Counted from the first letter of the stretch, positions 5,987 through 14,358 are shown. The stretch is 21,774 bases of DNA from Bacteroidales bacterium (GCA_900771365.1 CAAGNU010000071.1:1-21774), one strand, 5' to 3'. Translations and numbers: made by a program. Notes: generated by a model from the letters alone, not told the origin.

Positions 5987-8056
5987 TTATGTGGGAGAAG
6001 TTGGTTCATCACCTATTCCCAATAGCTTCTTTAGCCTTGATTTGATGGCTCCTCGGCCACGTCCAAACTGCTCCATTAATTTTTCCACAGAGTAACCTTC
6101 GCTATACATGGCGACCAACTGTTTATCATCTTCACTTGTCCAGGGAGCATACGCATGGGCATAAATCTGCTTTTGTCTTTCAATATATGATTCAGGGGCG
6201 CTTTGTTGCTGAGTGTGGGTTTCAACACAACCCGACTCCTCGATATAATCGCGCATCACGTCCAAAATCCGTTCTCCCCAAGCATCAGCTTTATGTTTTC
6301 CCATACCAAATACATGTAATAGGTCATCCTTGTTAGTCGGCTTTATCTCAGCCAACGAACTAAGTGCCCTATCCGACAATACAATATAAGCAGGCCAGCC
6401 GTTCTCATCGGCAATTTCTTTACGCAGCTTGCGCAACTTTTCAAATAGGCCGTTATCCTCTTTTGCTTTGTCTTTGTTCAATGTAGGTGCTTCTGCTGTC
6501 CGATTTTTCTTTTTACGTTTTACTCGAAAATCTTCGTGGGCAGCAACAGCTAGTTCCGCTCGTTTCCGTCCATATAGCACGTCCTCGCCTAGAGGAGTTA
6601 CCTTCAAATATTTATGCTCATCATACGCAATCTCCACAAAACCAAGTTGAAGCATCTGCAAAAGATAATCGTGCCAGTCTTTTTCAGTAATGTCCTTCCC
6701 TACACCGAAAGTAGGCAACTGATTGTATCCCTTATCCTCAACCCATTGTGTCATACGGCCACGTAGAATATCTATCGTCATCACTATACCCACATGTTCT
6801 CCTGTCCGTTTGATAGCTGATAAAGCCTTTTGGATAATTGTAGTACCATCGAAATGCTGGGGAGGTTTTTTGCACACATCGCAATTTCCACATTGACAAT
6901 CGCTTATCTCGCCAAAATAGTTCAGCAGAATCCGTCTGCGACACACTTGGGCTTCCGCATACTCTTGAACACGGCTCAGTTTTTCCAGATTGATATCTCG
7001 TTGTCCGCTCTCGTCCGCGAATTTCCTTAACGTAATAATGTCTTGTACATTATAAAATAGAATCGTCTCGCACTCTAATCCATCTCTCCCACCACGACCA
7101 ATCTCCTGATAATAATTTTCTATACTCTTTGGCAGATTATTGTGGATAACAAACCGGACATTGCTTTTGTCGATACCCATACCGAACGCTATCGTTGCAC
7201 ACACCACTTGAATCTTATCATTGATAAACTCATTCTGTACTCTATTCCTATCAGTAGTAGTCATACCAGCATGATAGCAAAATGCAGAGAAACCTTTCTC
7301 TCGCAAACTTTCGGCCATTTTCTCGGAACCATTCCGCGACATACAGTAGATGATACCACTCTCGCCAGAATGACGGTTCAGCACATCCACAATAATACGC
7401 ATTTTGTCTTGAGATGAATATCCTCGATGTACCTCAAGACTTAGGTTGGGACGATTGAAAGAGCTGACAAACAATTGATAGTCTTTCAAATGCAGTTGCT
7501 TTACAATATCCTCTTTCGTCACTTTATCTGCTGTGGCGGTGAGAGCTATGATAGGCACATCTGGCAGGCTTTCATGCAAACTTCCGAGTTGTGTATATTC
7601 TTGGCGGAAATCATGGCCCCATTGAGAGATACAATGAGCTTCATCGATAGCAACAAGTGATACTTTTACTTGTTGGCTGATTATTGGCAACTCTAGTAGC
7701 AGTCTTTCTGGGGAGAGATACAAAATCTTTACTTCTCCGCGACAGACCCGATTCATAATTATGCGGTTAGTGCCTTCATCATTGCCACTATTGATAGACT
7801 CAGCAGTAATTCCATTTGAGTGAAGAGCGTCCACTTGATCTTTCATCAGCGACAGTAACGGCGATACCACTATAGCACATCCATCTAATGCCAAAGCAGG
7901 AATCTGATAGCACAGCGATTTCCCTCCCCCTGTAGGCATCAGCACCAAAGCATCTTTGCCCGAAATCACATGGTTGATAATATCCTGCTGCATAGGTCGG
8001 AATGAGTCGTATCCAAAAAAATCCGACAGAATTTTATAAATATCAGTCATAGGCAT
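5987..8056 (-). CDS. recQ: ATP-dependent DNA helicase RecQ
   Basis: A 689-residue 3'-5' superfamily-2 DNA helicase acting in recombination repair and fork rescue. In order: the Q-motif region FGYDSFRPMQQ, Walker A MPTGGGKS (41-48), DEAHCISQWGHDFR with the aromatic-rich loop, motif VI as QEIGRGGRDG, a zinc-binding set CRRR...CQCGNCDVC, a winged-helix region, an HRDC domain (LRKLRKEIADENGWPAYIVL onward) and a last Myb/SANT-like helix-turn-helix from residue 638 (PWTSEDDKQL... RGAIKSRLKKL). Motif VI usually reads GRAGRDG; here the alanine is glycine. ATG 8056 is chosen; ATG 8050 is equally possible and a TTG at 8068 less so. Base use is more AT-rich than in neighbouring genes. It has its own promoter and is convergent with dipeptidyl peptidase IV. 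Confidence 0.95.
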   Translation of the reverse strand: MPMTDIYKILSDFFGYDSFRPMQQDIINHVISGKDALVLMPTGGGKSLCYQIPALALDGCAIVVSPLLSLMKDQVDALHSNGITAESINSGNDEGTNRIIMNRVCRGEVKILYLSPERLLLELPIISQQVKVSLVAIDEAHCISQWGHDFRQEYTQLGSLHESLPDVPIIALTATADKVTKEDIVKQLHLKDYQLFVSSFNRPNLSLEVHRGYSSQDKMRIIVDVLNRHSGESGIIYCMSRNGSEKMAESLREKGFSAFCYHAGMTTTDRNRVQNEFINDKIQVVCATIAFGMGIDKSNVRFVIHNNLPKSIENYYQEIGRGGRDGLECETILFYNVQDIITLRKFADESGQRDINLEKLSRVQEYAEAQVCRRRILLNYFGEISDCQCGNCDVCKKPPQHFDGTTIIQKALSAIKRTGEHVGIVMTIDILRGRMTQWVEDKGYNQLPTFGVGKDITEKDWHDYLLQMLQLGFVEIAYDEHKYLKVTPLGEDVLYGRKRAELAVAAHEDFRVKRKKKNRTAEAPTLNKDKAKEDNGLFEKLRKLRKEIADENGWPAYIVLSDRALSSLAEIKPTNKDDLLHVFGMGKHKADAWGERILDVMRDYIEESGCVETHTQQQSAPESYIERQKQIYAHAYAPWTSEDDKQLVAMYSEGYSVEKLMEQFGRGRGAIKSRLKKLLGIGDEPTSPT

Positions 8057-8112
8057 TATTAAAGGCAAGATTTATATAAAATATATCACTAAAATCCAAC
8101 AGTCTTATTTTG

Positions 8113-8143
8113 CAAAGATACGAAATATAATTGGAATATGAAA
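8113..8143 (-). promoter_or_regulatory. Promoter of recQ
   Basis: On the minus strand TATCTTTG (complement of 8113-8120) matches the -7 element exactly. A TTTC (complement of 8140-8143) lies 19 bases upstream as a weak -33. The start of transcription would fall near 8109, giving a leader of about 50 bases before ATG 8056. Confidence 0.7.
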
Positions 8144-8243
8144 ATCTAAGTTTGGGAAAGAAGAATATTATTTTTGTATCCCTATATTTTTGAGAATAGA
8201 ATGCAGGCGAATGAGATGATTGTCGTGGTGTTTGCAGCTTGCT

Positions 8244-8693
8244 TTAGAGGTGCCAGAGGTAGGCGAGGGGGCAGTTGGAAGTCGCCGTCGGTCCACCAGG
8301 TGTCGTGGTTGTAAACCATGGGGTTGCTCTCGTCCTCGTAGCGGTTGTTTTTCCCCAATGAAGGATTGTTGCAGCCCCAGGCGGATGCAGGAGCGTTCGC
8401 TGATGTGGAGGATGAGGCCGGCTGGTGAGGAATTGGTCGTGCATCCCTATCGAGGCACCTACGGAGAAACGTAGAGAGAGGCTGTAGCGCAGGCCGATCT
8501 GCCCCGTCCACAGCAGGACATCGCTTCCGCCCCACGAGAGTGCCTCGGCATAGTTCTCGCCGAAGCCGGCTTGGAGATGAAGCGTCCATCGGCTTGTCGA
8601 GTCTTGCGTGGTATGTGCCTGTGATGTCAATCCGCATAGAATGAGTGCAGCGAGCAATACAAAGGTATGTTTTATTGAGGGATGACTTTTCAT
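8244..8693 (-). pseudogene. Frameshifted small exported protein, possibly an outer-membrane barrel fragment
   Basis: ATG 8693 opens a clear signal peptide (MKSHPSIKHTFVLLAALILC...TSQA) and then amphipathic strands such as WTLHLQAGF, WTGQIGLRYSLSLRFSVGASIG, as in small outer-membrane barrels. After about residue 82 the frame turns into Pro/His-rich text. Protein-like sequence continues in the second frame (AGLILHISERSCIRLGLQQSF), then the third (GKNNRYEDESNPMVYNHDTW), then returns to the first (PLAYLWHL and TAA at 8246-8244). The last two changes coincide with homopolymers at 8348-8356 and 8267-8271. Either the gene is decaying or the assembly has indel errors. It starts 13 bases after yidD, so it is the last member of that operon. 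I recognise no named family. Confidence 0.5.
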
Positions 8694-8706
8694 AGCTATA
8701 TCCGAT

Positions 8707-8991
8707 TTAAGGCACGGGGTCGTAGCCCGAGCCGCCCCAGGGGTTGCAGCGGAGGATGCGTTTGAGCGCGAGCCAGCCGCCTTTGAAAGGACCGTATTTC
8801 TTGATAGCCTCCACCGCATACTGCGAGCAGGTAGGGGTGTAGCGGCAGGCTGCGGGGGTGAGCGGCGAGATGCAGTGGCGGTAGAACCATATCAGTCCGA
8901 GCATCACCTTGGAGAGTATCCCGCAAATCAGCCTCCAGAGCCGATACACACCTTTGCACAGGGCGTTCCATAGGGTTATCAGGGCTTGCAT
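8707..8991 (-). CDS. yidD: Membrane protein insertion efficiency factor YidD
   Basis: A 94-residue YidD protein, a small membrane-associated factor that aids YidC-dependent insertion of inner-membrane proteins. The core FYRHCISPLTPAACRYTPTC, SQYAVEAIKKYGPFKGG and the ending RILRCNPWGGSGYDPVP are diagnostic. Most relatives I know are about 70-80 residues; here roughly 20 extra hydrophobic and basic residues precede the core. A shorter start at ATG 8904 would begin MLGLIWFYRH, but ATG 8991 keeps the amphipathic N-terminus and is preferred. It follows rnpA after about 120 bases that contain a small tandem repeat, an order common in bacteria. Confidence 0.93.
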   Translation of the reverse strand: MQALITLWNALCKGVYRLWRLICGILSKVMLGLIWFYRHCISPLTPAACRYTPTCSQYAVEAIKKYGPFKGGWLALKRILRCNPWGGSGYDPVP

Positions 8992-8998
8992 TATTTCT

Positions 8999-9024
8999 AA
9001 TTGAGAATTGAGAATTGAGAATTG
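8999..9024 (+). repeat. Heptamer tandem repeat (aattgag) between rnpA and yidD
   Basis: Three exact copies of aattgag plus a partial fourth occupy 8999-9024; another gagaattgag occurs at 9059-9068. On the coding (minus) strand it reads as ctcaatt repeats. Similar short runs are frequent in Bacteroidales intergenic DNA; no function is known to me. Confidence 0.8.
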
Positions 9025-9111
9025 GGGCGGGAGCCGGTTTTAGTTAAGGGTTAGGAGTGAGAATTGAGGCGGAAGCCATCTCGTAGAGACGCGGTGCGCC
9101 ACGTCTGTACA

Positions 9112-9513
9112 CTAGTCACCAGTCTCGGCGGAGATGCCGCGAAGCAGCGCGGAGATGATTTTGTCGAACTTGTGGTAAAGCACCCAAAAGTCCAAAAAAT
9201 CGTTGTGGACATAGTTCACAGCCAGAAGCAGCCCCACTTGGCGCTCCTCCAGCAGTTCATACAGCTCTGGCTTGTGTAGCCGGTAGCATTCGCGCGTGAG
9301 CCGCTTCACGCGGTTGCGGTCGACGGCATGGTGGAATTTCTTCTTAGAGGTGGCTATAAGCACTTGTGCGGGCACATCGGCGGGCAGCGTCTCTTTGGGA
9401 CAGAGCTTCCAGTGTATGCTGAAAGGGAACACCATCATGCGGTGCCCTGTCCGAAAAAGGTCGTCCATCAGCTTCTCGCTGCAAAGACGTTCCTGCTTAC
9501 CGAAGGTCTGCAT
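9112..9513 (-). CDS. rnpA: Ribonuclease P protein component
   Basis: The 133-residue protein subunit of RNase P, which with the RNA subunit matures tRNA 5' ends. The signature RNRVKRLTRECYR, the preceding ATSKKKFHHAVD and the N-terminal F-KQERLCSEK block are typical. ATG 9513 (MQTFGKQERL) is chosen nine bases after the hemD stop; a GTG at 9519 would add two residues. Length is slightly above the usual 110-125, with an acidic tail. It sits between hemD and yidD, the normal Bacteroidales order; dnaA/rpmH are not next to it. Confidence 0.93.
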   Translation of the reverse strand: MQTFGKQERLCSEKLMDDLFRTGHRMMVFPFSIHWKLCPKETLPADVPAQVLIATSKKKFHHAVDRNRVKRLTRECYRLHKPELYELLEERQVGLLLAVNYVHNDFLDFWVLYHKFDKIISALLRGISAETGD

Positions 9514-9522
9514 GGGCACAGC

Positions 9523-10536
9523 TTACTTGGTCTCTTCCTTTTTGACTCTCGCTCTTGTGGTAGTCTCCTTGGCGGGCTTGCCTTCCTTGCCCTCTTTGGC
9601 TTCTTTGGCAGCCTTGGCGGCTAGGCGTTCGGCACGGCGGGCTGCGGCTGCGGCTTTGCGCTCTTCTTGCAGCTGCTTGTACTTAGCCTTGTTGGCGAAG
9701 ACCGACTTGGTCTTTTTGACAGTTGTCGTGGTGCCGCGGGTGTGGCCGATTTCTTTCTTTATTGACGAAGAGCGGGTGATGACGGTGTCGTCCTGACCCT
9801 TGCCGTTGATGTAGTTCTCCACGGCCATGGCCATAGAGGGCGCAGTCTTAGTGGGGGCTGCGATAGTGAGCTTGATGCCGGCTGCTTTGAGAGCAGAGTG
9901 GGTGGAGGCTCCGAAAGCGGCAATCATGATGCCGGAAGTGGCCACATCGGGGAAGTTCTGCACCAGCGAGCGCACTCCGATAGGGGAGAAGAGGCAGATC
10001 ATGTCAAAATCTTTGAGGTTGAAATGCGTCAGGTCTCTGGGCACGGAGGTGTACATCGTGGCCTTGGTGTATTTGAATTTGGCCTTGTCGAGGAGCTTGG
10101 TGTATTCGGTCTGCTTTTCGTCGGAGCATGGGAAGAGGAATTTCTCTTCGCGGTGTTTGCCGAGGAGTTCGACCAGTTCGGAAAAGTACTGGTTGCCGAA
10201 GAAAATTTTGCGTTTGCGGTATTGGATGTAGTTCTGCAGGTAGAGGGCTATGGCCTCGGAGGTGCAGAAGTACTTCATCGAGTCGGGGATGTTTTCGCGC
10301 AACTCTTTGGCGAGGCGGAAAAAGTGGTCGACGGAGTTCTTGCTGTTGAAGATGATGGCGGTATAATCGGTGAGATGGATGCGCGATTTGCGAAATTCCG
10401 AAGCGGATAATCCGACTACCTCAAAAAATTTATAAAAAGTGAGTTCAACACCATATTTTGTGGAGAGATTTTTGTACGGAGACTTCTCCAAATCGGTGGG
10501 CTCGGGCTGCGAAATCAAAATTTTCTTCAGTTTCAT
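9523..10536 (-). CDS. hemD: Uroporphyrinogen-III synthase with a long basic C-terminal tail
   Basis: A 337-residue protein whose first about 245 residues match the Bacteroidota form of uroporphyrinogen-III synthase, which closes hydroxymethylbilane to uroporphyrinogen III in haem synthesis. Typical segments are KKILISQPEP, YTAIIFNSKNSVDHFFRLAK, MKYFCTSEAIALYLQNYIQY and FSPIGVRSLVQNFP. Residues about 245-337 form a tail rich in Lys, Ala, Glu and Thr (AAAAARRAERLAAKAAKEAK), predicted to be disordered or helical and absent from ordinary HemD. The tail ends nine bases before rnpA ATG. The gene follows DUF4271 after 30 bases. The catalytic assignment rests on family similarity; the fold has few invariant residues. 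Confidence 0.9.
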   Translation of the reverse strand: MKLKKILISQPEPTDLEKSPYKNLSTKYGVELTFYKFFEVVGLSASEFRKSRIHLTDYTAIIFNSKNSVDHFFRLAKELRENIPDSMKYFCTSEAIALYLQNYIQYRKRKIFFGNQYFSELVELLGKHREEKFLFPCSDEKQTEYTKLLDKAKFKYTKATMYTSVPRDLTHFNLKDFDMICLFSPIGVRSLVQNFPDVATSGIMIAAFGASTHSALKAAGIKLTIAAPTKTAPSMAMAVENYINGKGQDDTVITRSSSIKKEIGHTRGTTTTVKKTKSVFANKAKYKQLQEERKAAAAARRAERLAAKAAKEAKEGKEGKPAKETTTRARVKKEETK

Positions 10537-10566
10537 GTAATCTAAACTATTTGCACAACTTCCTAG

Positions 10567-11430
10567 TTATAATGTCGTTACGACCTTTGTCACGATGACA
10601 ATTGGTACGAATTCGAAAATGCAAAGATAATAAAATAAATAGAATTTTGGTGTTTTTGATAGTGTTAAAATTATTTGCATTCCGCGAATAAGCCTAAAAA
10701 CGAAGAGCAAACCGATGATTCCGGCGAGGATGTAGAAGAAGATTCTGCCCACAGAGCCGGTGTAGCATACGAAGAAGGCAAAGACTGTGGCCACGATGCC
10801 GTAGAGAAGGTGGTAGATGTAGTTGCTGGAGAGGTATATGTGGACTGACTCGGGGTTGGCAAACGCGTTCCCGATGAGGCGGATGAAGCCGTTGCGGGTG
10901 TAGTAGGTGGCATAGCAGATAACGAGCAGCAGGAGGTAGTGAAGGATGTCGGTGAGGGTGTTGCTGCTATGGGAGAAGAAGAAGGAGTAGCATACCAGCG
11001 AGAGGGGGATGAGCGAGATGAGGGCTATGGGTGCCTGGTCGAGGGCATGGGTGAGGTTGGTGTCGCGGAGCATACGGTCGAGGGCTCTGTGGTCGATAGC
11101 TGATTTCAGAAGGTCGACGAGGTGGGTCTGCTTGGCTTTGATGTAGAGGCAGAAAAGGAGGACGGAGAGGATGATGAAGCCGAAGAACCACCCCGGGGCG
11201 CCCTGGCGCTGAATGGTGATTTCGTGGCTGTTCTGCACAGCCAGCTGGTGATGGGTGAAAAGGCTTTTGTGCAGCACAGGCTCTTTTGCCTCGGCCATGG
11301 GGAAAAGCGAGTCGTATATGCAGCAGTACTGCGCCCCGCAGCAGCTGTCGGTCGTGGCGAGGGTGTCGGCCAGGGCTGTGGTATCTGCCTGGAGGAGGGG
11401 CGTTGTGAGCGTGTCTATTTGTTGTAGCAT
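10567..11430 (-). CDS. DUF4271 membrane protein
   Basis: A 287-residue protein with an N-terminal region of about 80 polar residues and then several hydrophobic segments (GWFFGFIILSVLLFCLYI, ALISLIPLSLVCYSFFF, LHYLLLLVICYATYY, YHLLYGIVATVFAFFVCY, IFFYILAGIIGLLFVFRLI and the C-terminal FYLFYYLCIFEFVPIVIVTK). This matches the DUF4271 proteins that stand directly before hemD in Bacteroidales. Function is unknown. Its ATG comes one base after the stop of the C25 peptidase gene (TAACATG), so translation is likely coupled, an unusual partner for this gene. Confidence 0.85.
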   Translation of the reverse strand: MLQQIDTLTTPLLQADTTALADTLATTDSCCGAQYCCIYDSLFPMAEAKEPVLHKSLFTHHQLAVQNSHEITIQRQGAPGWFFGFIILSVLLFCLYIKAKQTHLVDLLKSAIDHRALDRMLRDTNLTHALDQAPIALISLIPLSLVCYSFFFSHSSNTLTDILHYLLLLVICYATYYTRNGFIRLIGNAFANPESVHIYLSSNYIYHLLYGIVATVFAFFVCYTGSVGRIFFYILAGIIGLLFVFRLIRGMQIILTLSKTPKFYLFYYLCIFEFVPIVIVTKVVTTL

Positions 11431-11431
11431 G

Positions 11432-14266
11432 TTATCGCGTTACTATCATTTTCTGTATGCTGGTGCCTGCATGGGTGCGTAGCACGAGCGAATAAATACC
11501 TAAACGTAAATGTTGGGTAGAATATTGTGTCGAAGTGGCATAATCTTTAATTATTATTTCATCCACTTTTCTGCCGAGTGCGTCATAGAGTTCGATATGA
11601 GCATTTTGGGAGACGGGAAATTCCAGAGTGACAACTTCTTGCGCAGGGTTTGGAAAAAGTCGTAGGGCGGGGGCGGAAATGTTTTGGATTTGTGCAGTCT
11701 CGGTGTCGCGTTCGCCTATTCCGAAAGGTTCGGACCATGTGGCGAGAGGCAGTTGGAGGTCGTCGATGTAGGCGCAGTCCTCATATTGGCTTGTGGAGGC
11801 ATCTTTCTCGTAGATCCATTGCAGCTTGTGATGCCCAGCGCTGAGGTATCGGGCATATCGGCGCCAAGTGTTTTGGCCGCTCCAATAGCCTGTGCGGCGG
11901 CCGTCAACGTAGAAGTAGAGCCAGTCGTGGGCTTCGCATGAGACTTTGTGGTAGAACGAGATGCTGTCGCCTTCCAGCACCTCGATATCGAGTGTGAGGG
12001 TAGAGCGCAGGCCGTCGTCAATCTTGCCCGAACGGGCTGCGAAACGGCCTTCGTGGGTCGCCGTGCTGTCGATAGTCCAGGGATATAGGCTTGGGTGCTG
12101 CCAGGGGTAGCGCTCGAAGTTGCCCGTCTCAAAACGTTCTGTGGCACGGCCAGGGATGAGCCATCCTCCATAGTGTCCTTCCCATCGTCCCGCGAAGGAG
12201 ACGAGGTCCCAGCGTAGGTGCTGCGTTTCATCTTCAAAGTGGATGGGGAAGAGATATGTCGCACTGATGCTGTCGGAGCGAAGGCAGGGCGAAGGCAGGG
12301 CGAAGCTATAGTGGAGCGAGTCTGCGGGGTGGGAGAGGGTTAGTTCGAGGGTGTAGGGATGGTTGGGGAGGAGCTCTTGGGCGGGCAGGCCCTCATTGTC
12401 GAGAAACCTCATGCTGACGAGCTGGGCGCGAAGGTCTGGCATCACGAGGGTGAAAGGCTGTGTAGCGTAGAGGCTGTCCGCCTCGTCAGAGAGGAGGAGG
12501 TGGGCTGAGAGGATGGACTCTTGCCCGACAATGAGGCCTTGGAGTGGGAGGACGATAGCGGTATCGCGTCCTGGGGCGAGCTGTGGTAGGGCGATAGCGG
12601 TATTGCCCGAAAGGAGGAATCCGTCTGCCATCTCGCTGCTGTCCTGATGAATAGCGATATGGTGGCCGAGGGCTGTCATGCCTCCGATGTTTTTCACTTT
12701 GAGGGAGATGGAAGCGGAATCCGTAGCGAGGGAAATGACTGCAAGGCGGGCGGAAGGGGGCTGTGTGACGGCTATTGTGCGGACATGGCTGCGGGCTTCG
12801 GGACGTGTGGCCGTGAGGATGAGGCTGTCGGCATGGGGTGGGATAGCGAAATGTATGGTGGCCCAGCCTTCATGGTCGGTCATGGCTGTGCCGAGGAGGA
12901 GCGAGTCCTGAGTGGCGGAGATGCGGACGTGGGGCAGGCTGCGGGCTCTTAGGGAGGGTGTGCCAGCCGCAATGGTCTCTGTGTCGAGGGTGAGGGGCAG
13001 GGTGTCGGCACGGCCAAGGAAAGGCACGAGGGAGGGGTCGCCAAGGATGCAGTATATCTCGTAGTAGAAGGCATCGTAGGGCGAGCCTGCGAGGGTCACA
13101 GCCTCGCAGCCAGCCTGCATCATAGCCCCTAAGGAGTAGTTGTCGGGATTGAACGTTGTGTCCTGCGCTATGACGAGGCCGTCGAAGGCTCCGGGAAGGC
13201 CTTCGTCATACAGGGGTTCGGGCGAAAGCGGGTATTTGGCTCCCACGGCCCAGTAGTAGTCCTCGGCCCAGAGGGTCTCATTTGAGGCGCCGATAACGCT
13301 TGCGGCTCCGCCTGTGCTTCTGCGTAGCAGGCTTTCGCCGAAACAGTTGCCGTTGAAAGCGTTAGAGAGGCAGCAGTTGTTCACAAACAGTGTGGGGACA
13401 TCGTTACCAAGAGTGTCTATCGAGGCAAAGGAGATGTCGGGGTCGTTCCAGCCTTCCCGAGTACAGTGGGCGGTATAGTTCACGAGGGCGTTGCTTTGGC
13501 CGAGGAAGTCTATGAGGCTGTTGGTAAGGCTATCAGAGGCAGGGTTGTAGAAGCAGACTGTGTCGAGACCTTCGCGATATTGTGTCATGAGTTGTGCCAG
13601 ATAGCGGACCTGTCCGTTTGTGGTGGTAGGTGCTGGCGGGCGGTTCTCCTTGCCAGCAGTGAGAAGCACGCTGTGGGCGTCGGAAGCCCATAGGCCCTGC
13701 TCGTAAGCGATGACTTTGGCCGTCACGTTGGCCAACTCCTCCGTGTCGGCCACAGAGAGACGTCCCACCATGGCCTCGGGCAGGTAGTCGCCTGTGTATT
13801 CGGCATAGTAGAGGTCGGTCGCGTGGTTGTTGAGCCCTGCGGGCTTATGCTGGCCGCTGAAGGCGGGGATGCGGTCCACATCGCCCACGAGGAGCACATA
13901 TTTCTGGGGCGGCAGGGCAGGAGAGGAGGCTTCGTATCTTTGGCGGAGACGGGCACGGATGCTGTCGCGGTTATTGCTTGAATCATAGATTGTTTCGACA
14001 CGAAATCCCTGCTGTTGCTTCCATCTGAGGAATGGCTTCAGCGCCTCCTTCATGTCGGGTGTGGCCACCACGATAAAGGTGCCCGCAGCAATATCGGCCT
14101 GGAGCAGTGATGCTTTTTCGGAAGGGGCGGGGGAGATGGCGGGTTTGTCGGCAGGCGAGACAGTTGTGCCAGATTTGGTAATAGCCGTTTGGGCGGCTGA
14201 TGTCCAAAACAAGAGCGCCGTAAAAGCTATGATAGCAACACGTTTTATACTCGTCCGCACAAACAT
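11432..14266 (-). CDS. Gingipain-like cysteine peptidase (family C25) with T9SS sorting domain
   Basis: A 944-residue secreted protein. ATG 14266 gives a signal peptide (MFVRTSIKRVAIIAFTALLF...SAAQ); a TTG at 14326 is in frame but lies upstream of the likely promoter. Residues about 65-440 resemble peptidase C25: YVLLVGDVDRIPAF, the histidine motif NYTAHCTREGWNDP (His267) and the cysteine motif FVNNCCLSNAFNGNCFGE (probably Cys299). The 32-residue spacing is close to the 33 of RgpB (211 and 244). Ig-like strands follow, then a jelly-roll module ending CAYIDDLQLP (about 700-850) and a T9SS type-A sorting domain from LFPNPAQEVV (870-944). It is not the sortase PorU, which is longer and lacks this tail. 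Substrate specificity is unknown. It is divergent from the giant T9SS protein gene. Confidence 0.88.
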   Translation of the reverse strand: MFVRTSIKRVAIIAFTALLFWTSAAQTAITKSGTTVSPADKPAISPAPSEKASLLQADIAAGTFIVVATPDMKEALKPFLRWKQQQGFRVETIYDSSNNRDSIRARLRQRYEASSPALPPQKYVLLVGDVDRIPAFSGQHKPAGLNNHATDLYYAEYTGDYLPEAMVGRLSVADTEELANVTAKVIAYEQGLWASDAHSVLLTAGKENRPPAPTTTNGQVRYLAQLMTQYREGLDTVCFYNPASDSLTNSLIDFLGQSNALVNYTAHCTREGWNDPDISFASIDTLGNDVPTLFVNNCCLSNAFNGNCFGESLLRRSTGGAASVIGASNETLWAEDYYWAVGAKYPLSPEPLYDEGLPGAFDGLVIAQDTTFNPDNYSLGAMMQAGCEAVTLAGSPYDAFYYEIYCILGDPSLVPFLGRADTLPLTLDTETIAAGTPSLRARSLPHVRISATQDSLLLGTAMTDHEGWATIHFAIPPHADSLILTATRPEARSHVRTIAVTQPPSARLAVISLATDSASISLKVKNIGGMTALGHHIAIHQDSSEMADGFLLSGNTAIALPQLAPGRDTAIVLPLQGLIVGQESILSAHLLLSDEADSLYATQPFTLVMPDLRAQLVSMRFLDNEGLPAQELLPNHPYTLELTLSHPADSLHYSFALPSPCLRSDSISATYLFPIHFEDETQHLRWDLVSFAGRWEGHYGGWLIPGRATERFETGNFERYPWQHPSLYPWTIDSTATHEGRFAARSGKIDDGLRSTLTLDIEVLEGDSISFYHKVSCEAHDWLYFYVDGRRTGYWSGQNTWRRYARYLSAGHHKLQWIYEKDASTSQYEDCAYIDDLQLPLATWSEPFGIGERDTETAQIQNISAPALRLFPNPAQEVVTLEFPVSQNAHIELYDALGRKVDEIIIKDYATSTQYSTQHLRLGIYSLVLRTHAGTSIQKMIVTR

Positions 14267-14275
14267 TTTCGGATG

Positions 14276-14283
14276 CAAAAATA
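14276..14283 (-). promoter_or_regulatory. Promoter -7 element of the C25 peptidase operon
   Basis: Minus-strand TATTTTTG (complement of 14276-14283) fits TAnnTTTG and lies nine bases before ATG 14266, so the leader would be only a few bases. No TTTG is seen at the usual distance; a T-rich tract stands there instead. It overlaps the upstream region of the divergent promoter. Confidence 0.5.
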
Positions 14284-14292
14284 GTAAAAAAA

Positions 14293-14323
14293 TTTGATAT
14301 AATAAAAAAAAGTTGTATCTTTG
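14293..14323 (+). promoter_or_regulatory. Promoter of the giant T9SS surface protein
   Basis: TTTG at 14293-14296, a 19-base A-rich spacer and TATCTTTG at 14316-14323 form a perfect Bacteroidota promoter. Transcription would begin near 14327, leaving a leader of about 30 AT-rich bases before ATG 14359. Confidence 0.88.
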
Positions 14324-14358
14324 CAATTCAATTTGGAGATAATAAAAAATATAAAAAT

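Noticed and set aside
8182..8637. A 151-codon minus-strand frame as an intact gene
   Set aside because: It lacks a signal peptide and its first half is Arg/Pro/Ser-rich out-of-frame text; only its middle section looks like protein, which fits a frameshifted gene starting at 8693.
8999..9068. Possible CRISPR-like array from the repeated aattgag units
   Set aside because: Units are seven bases long and directly adjacent, with no spacers; it is a simple tandem repeat.
11432..14266. Annotation as the T9SS sortase PorU
   Set aside because: The protein has C25 motifs, but it carries its own sorting domain and is shorter than PorU, so it is better read as a T9SS cargo peptidase.
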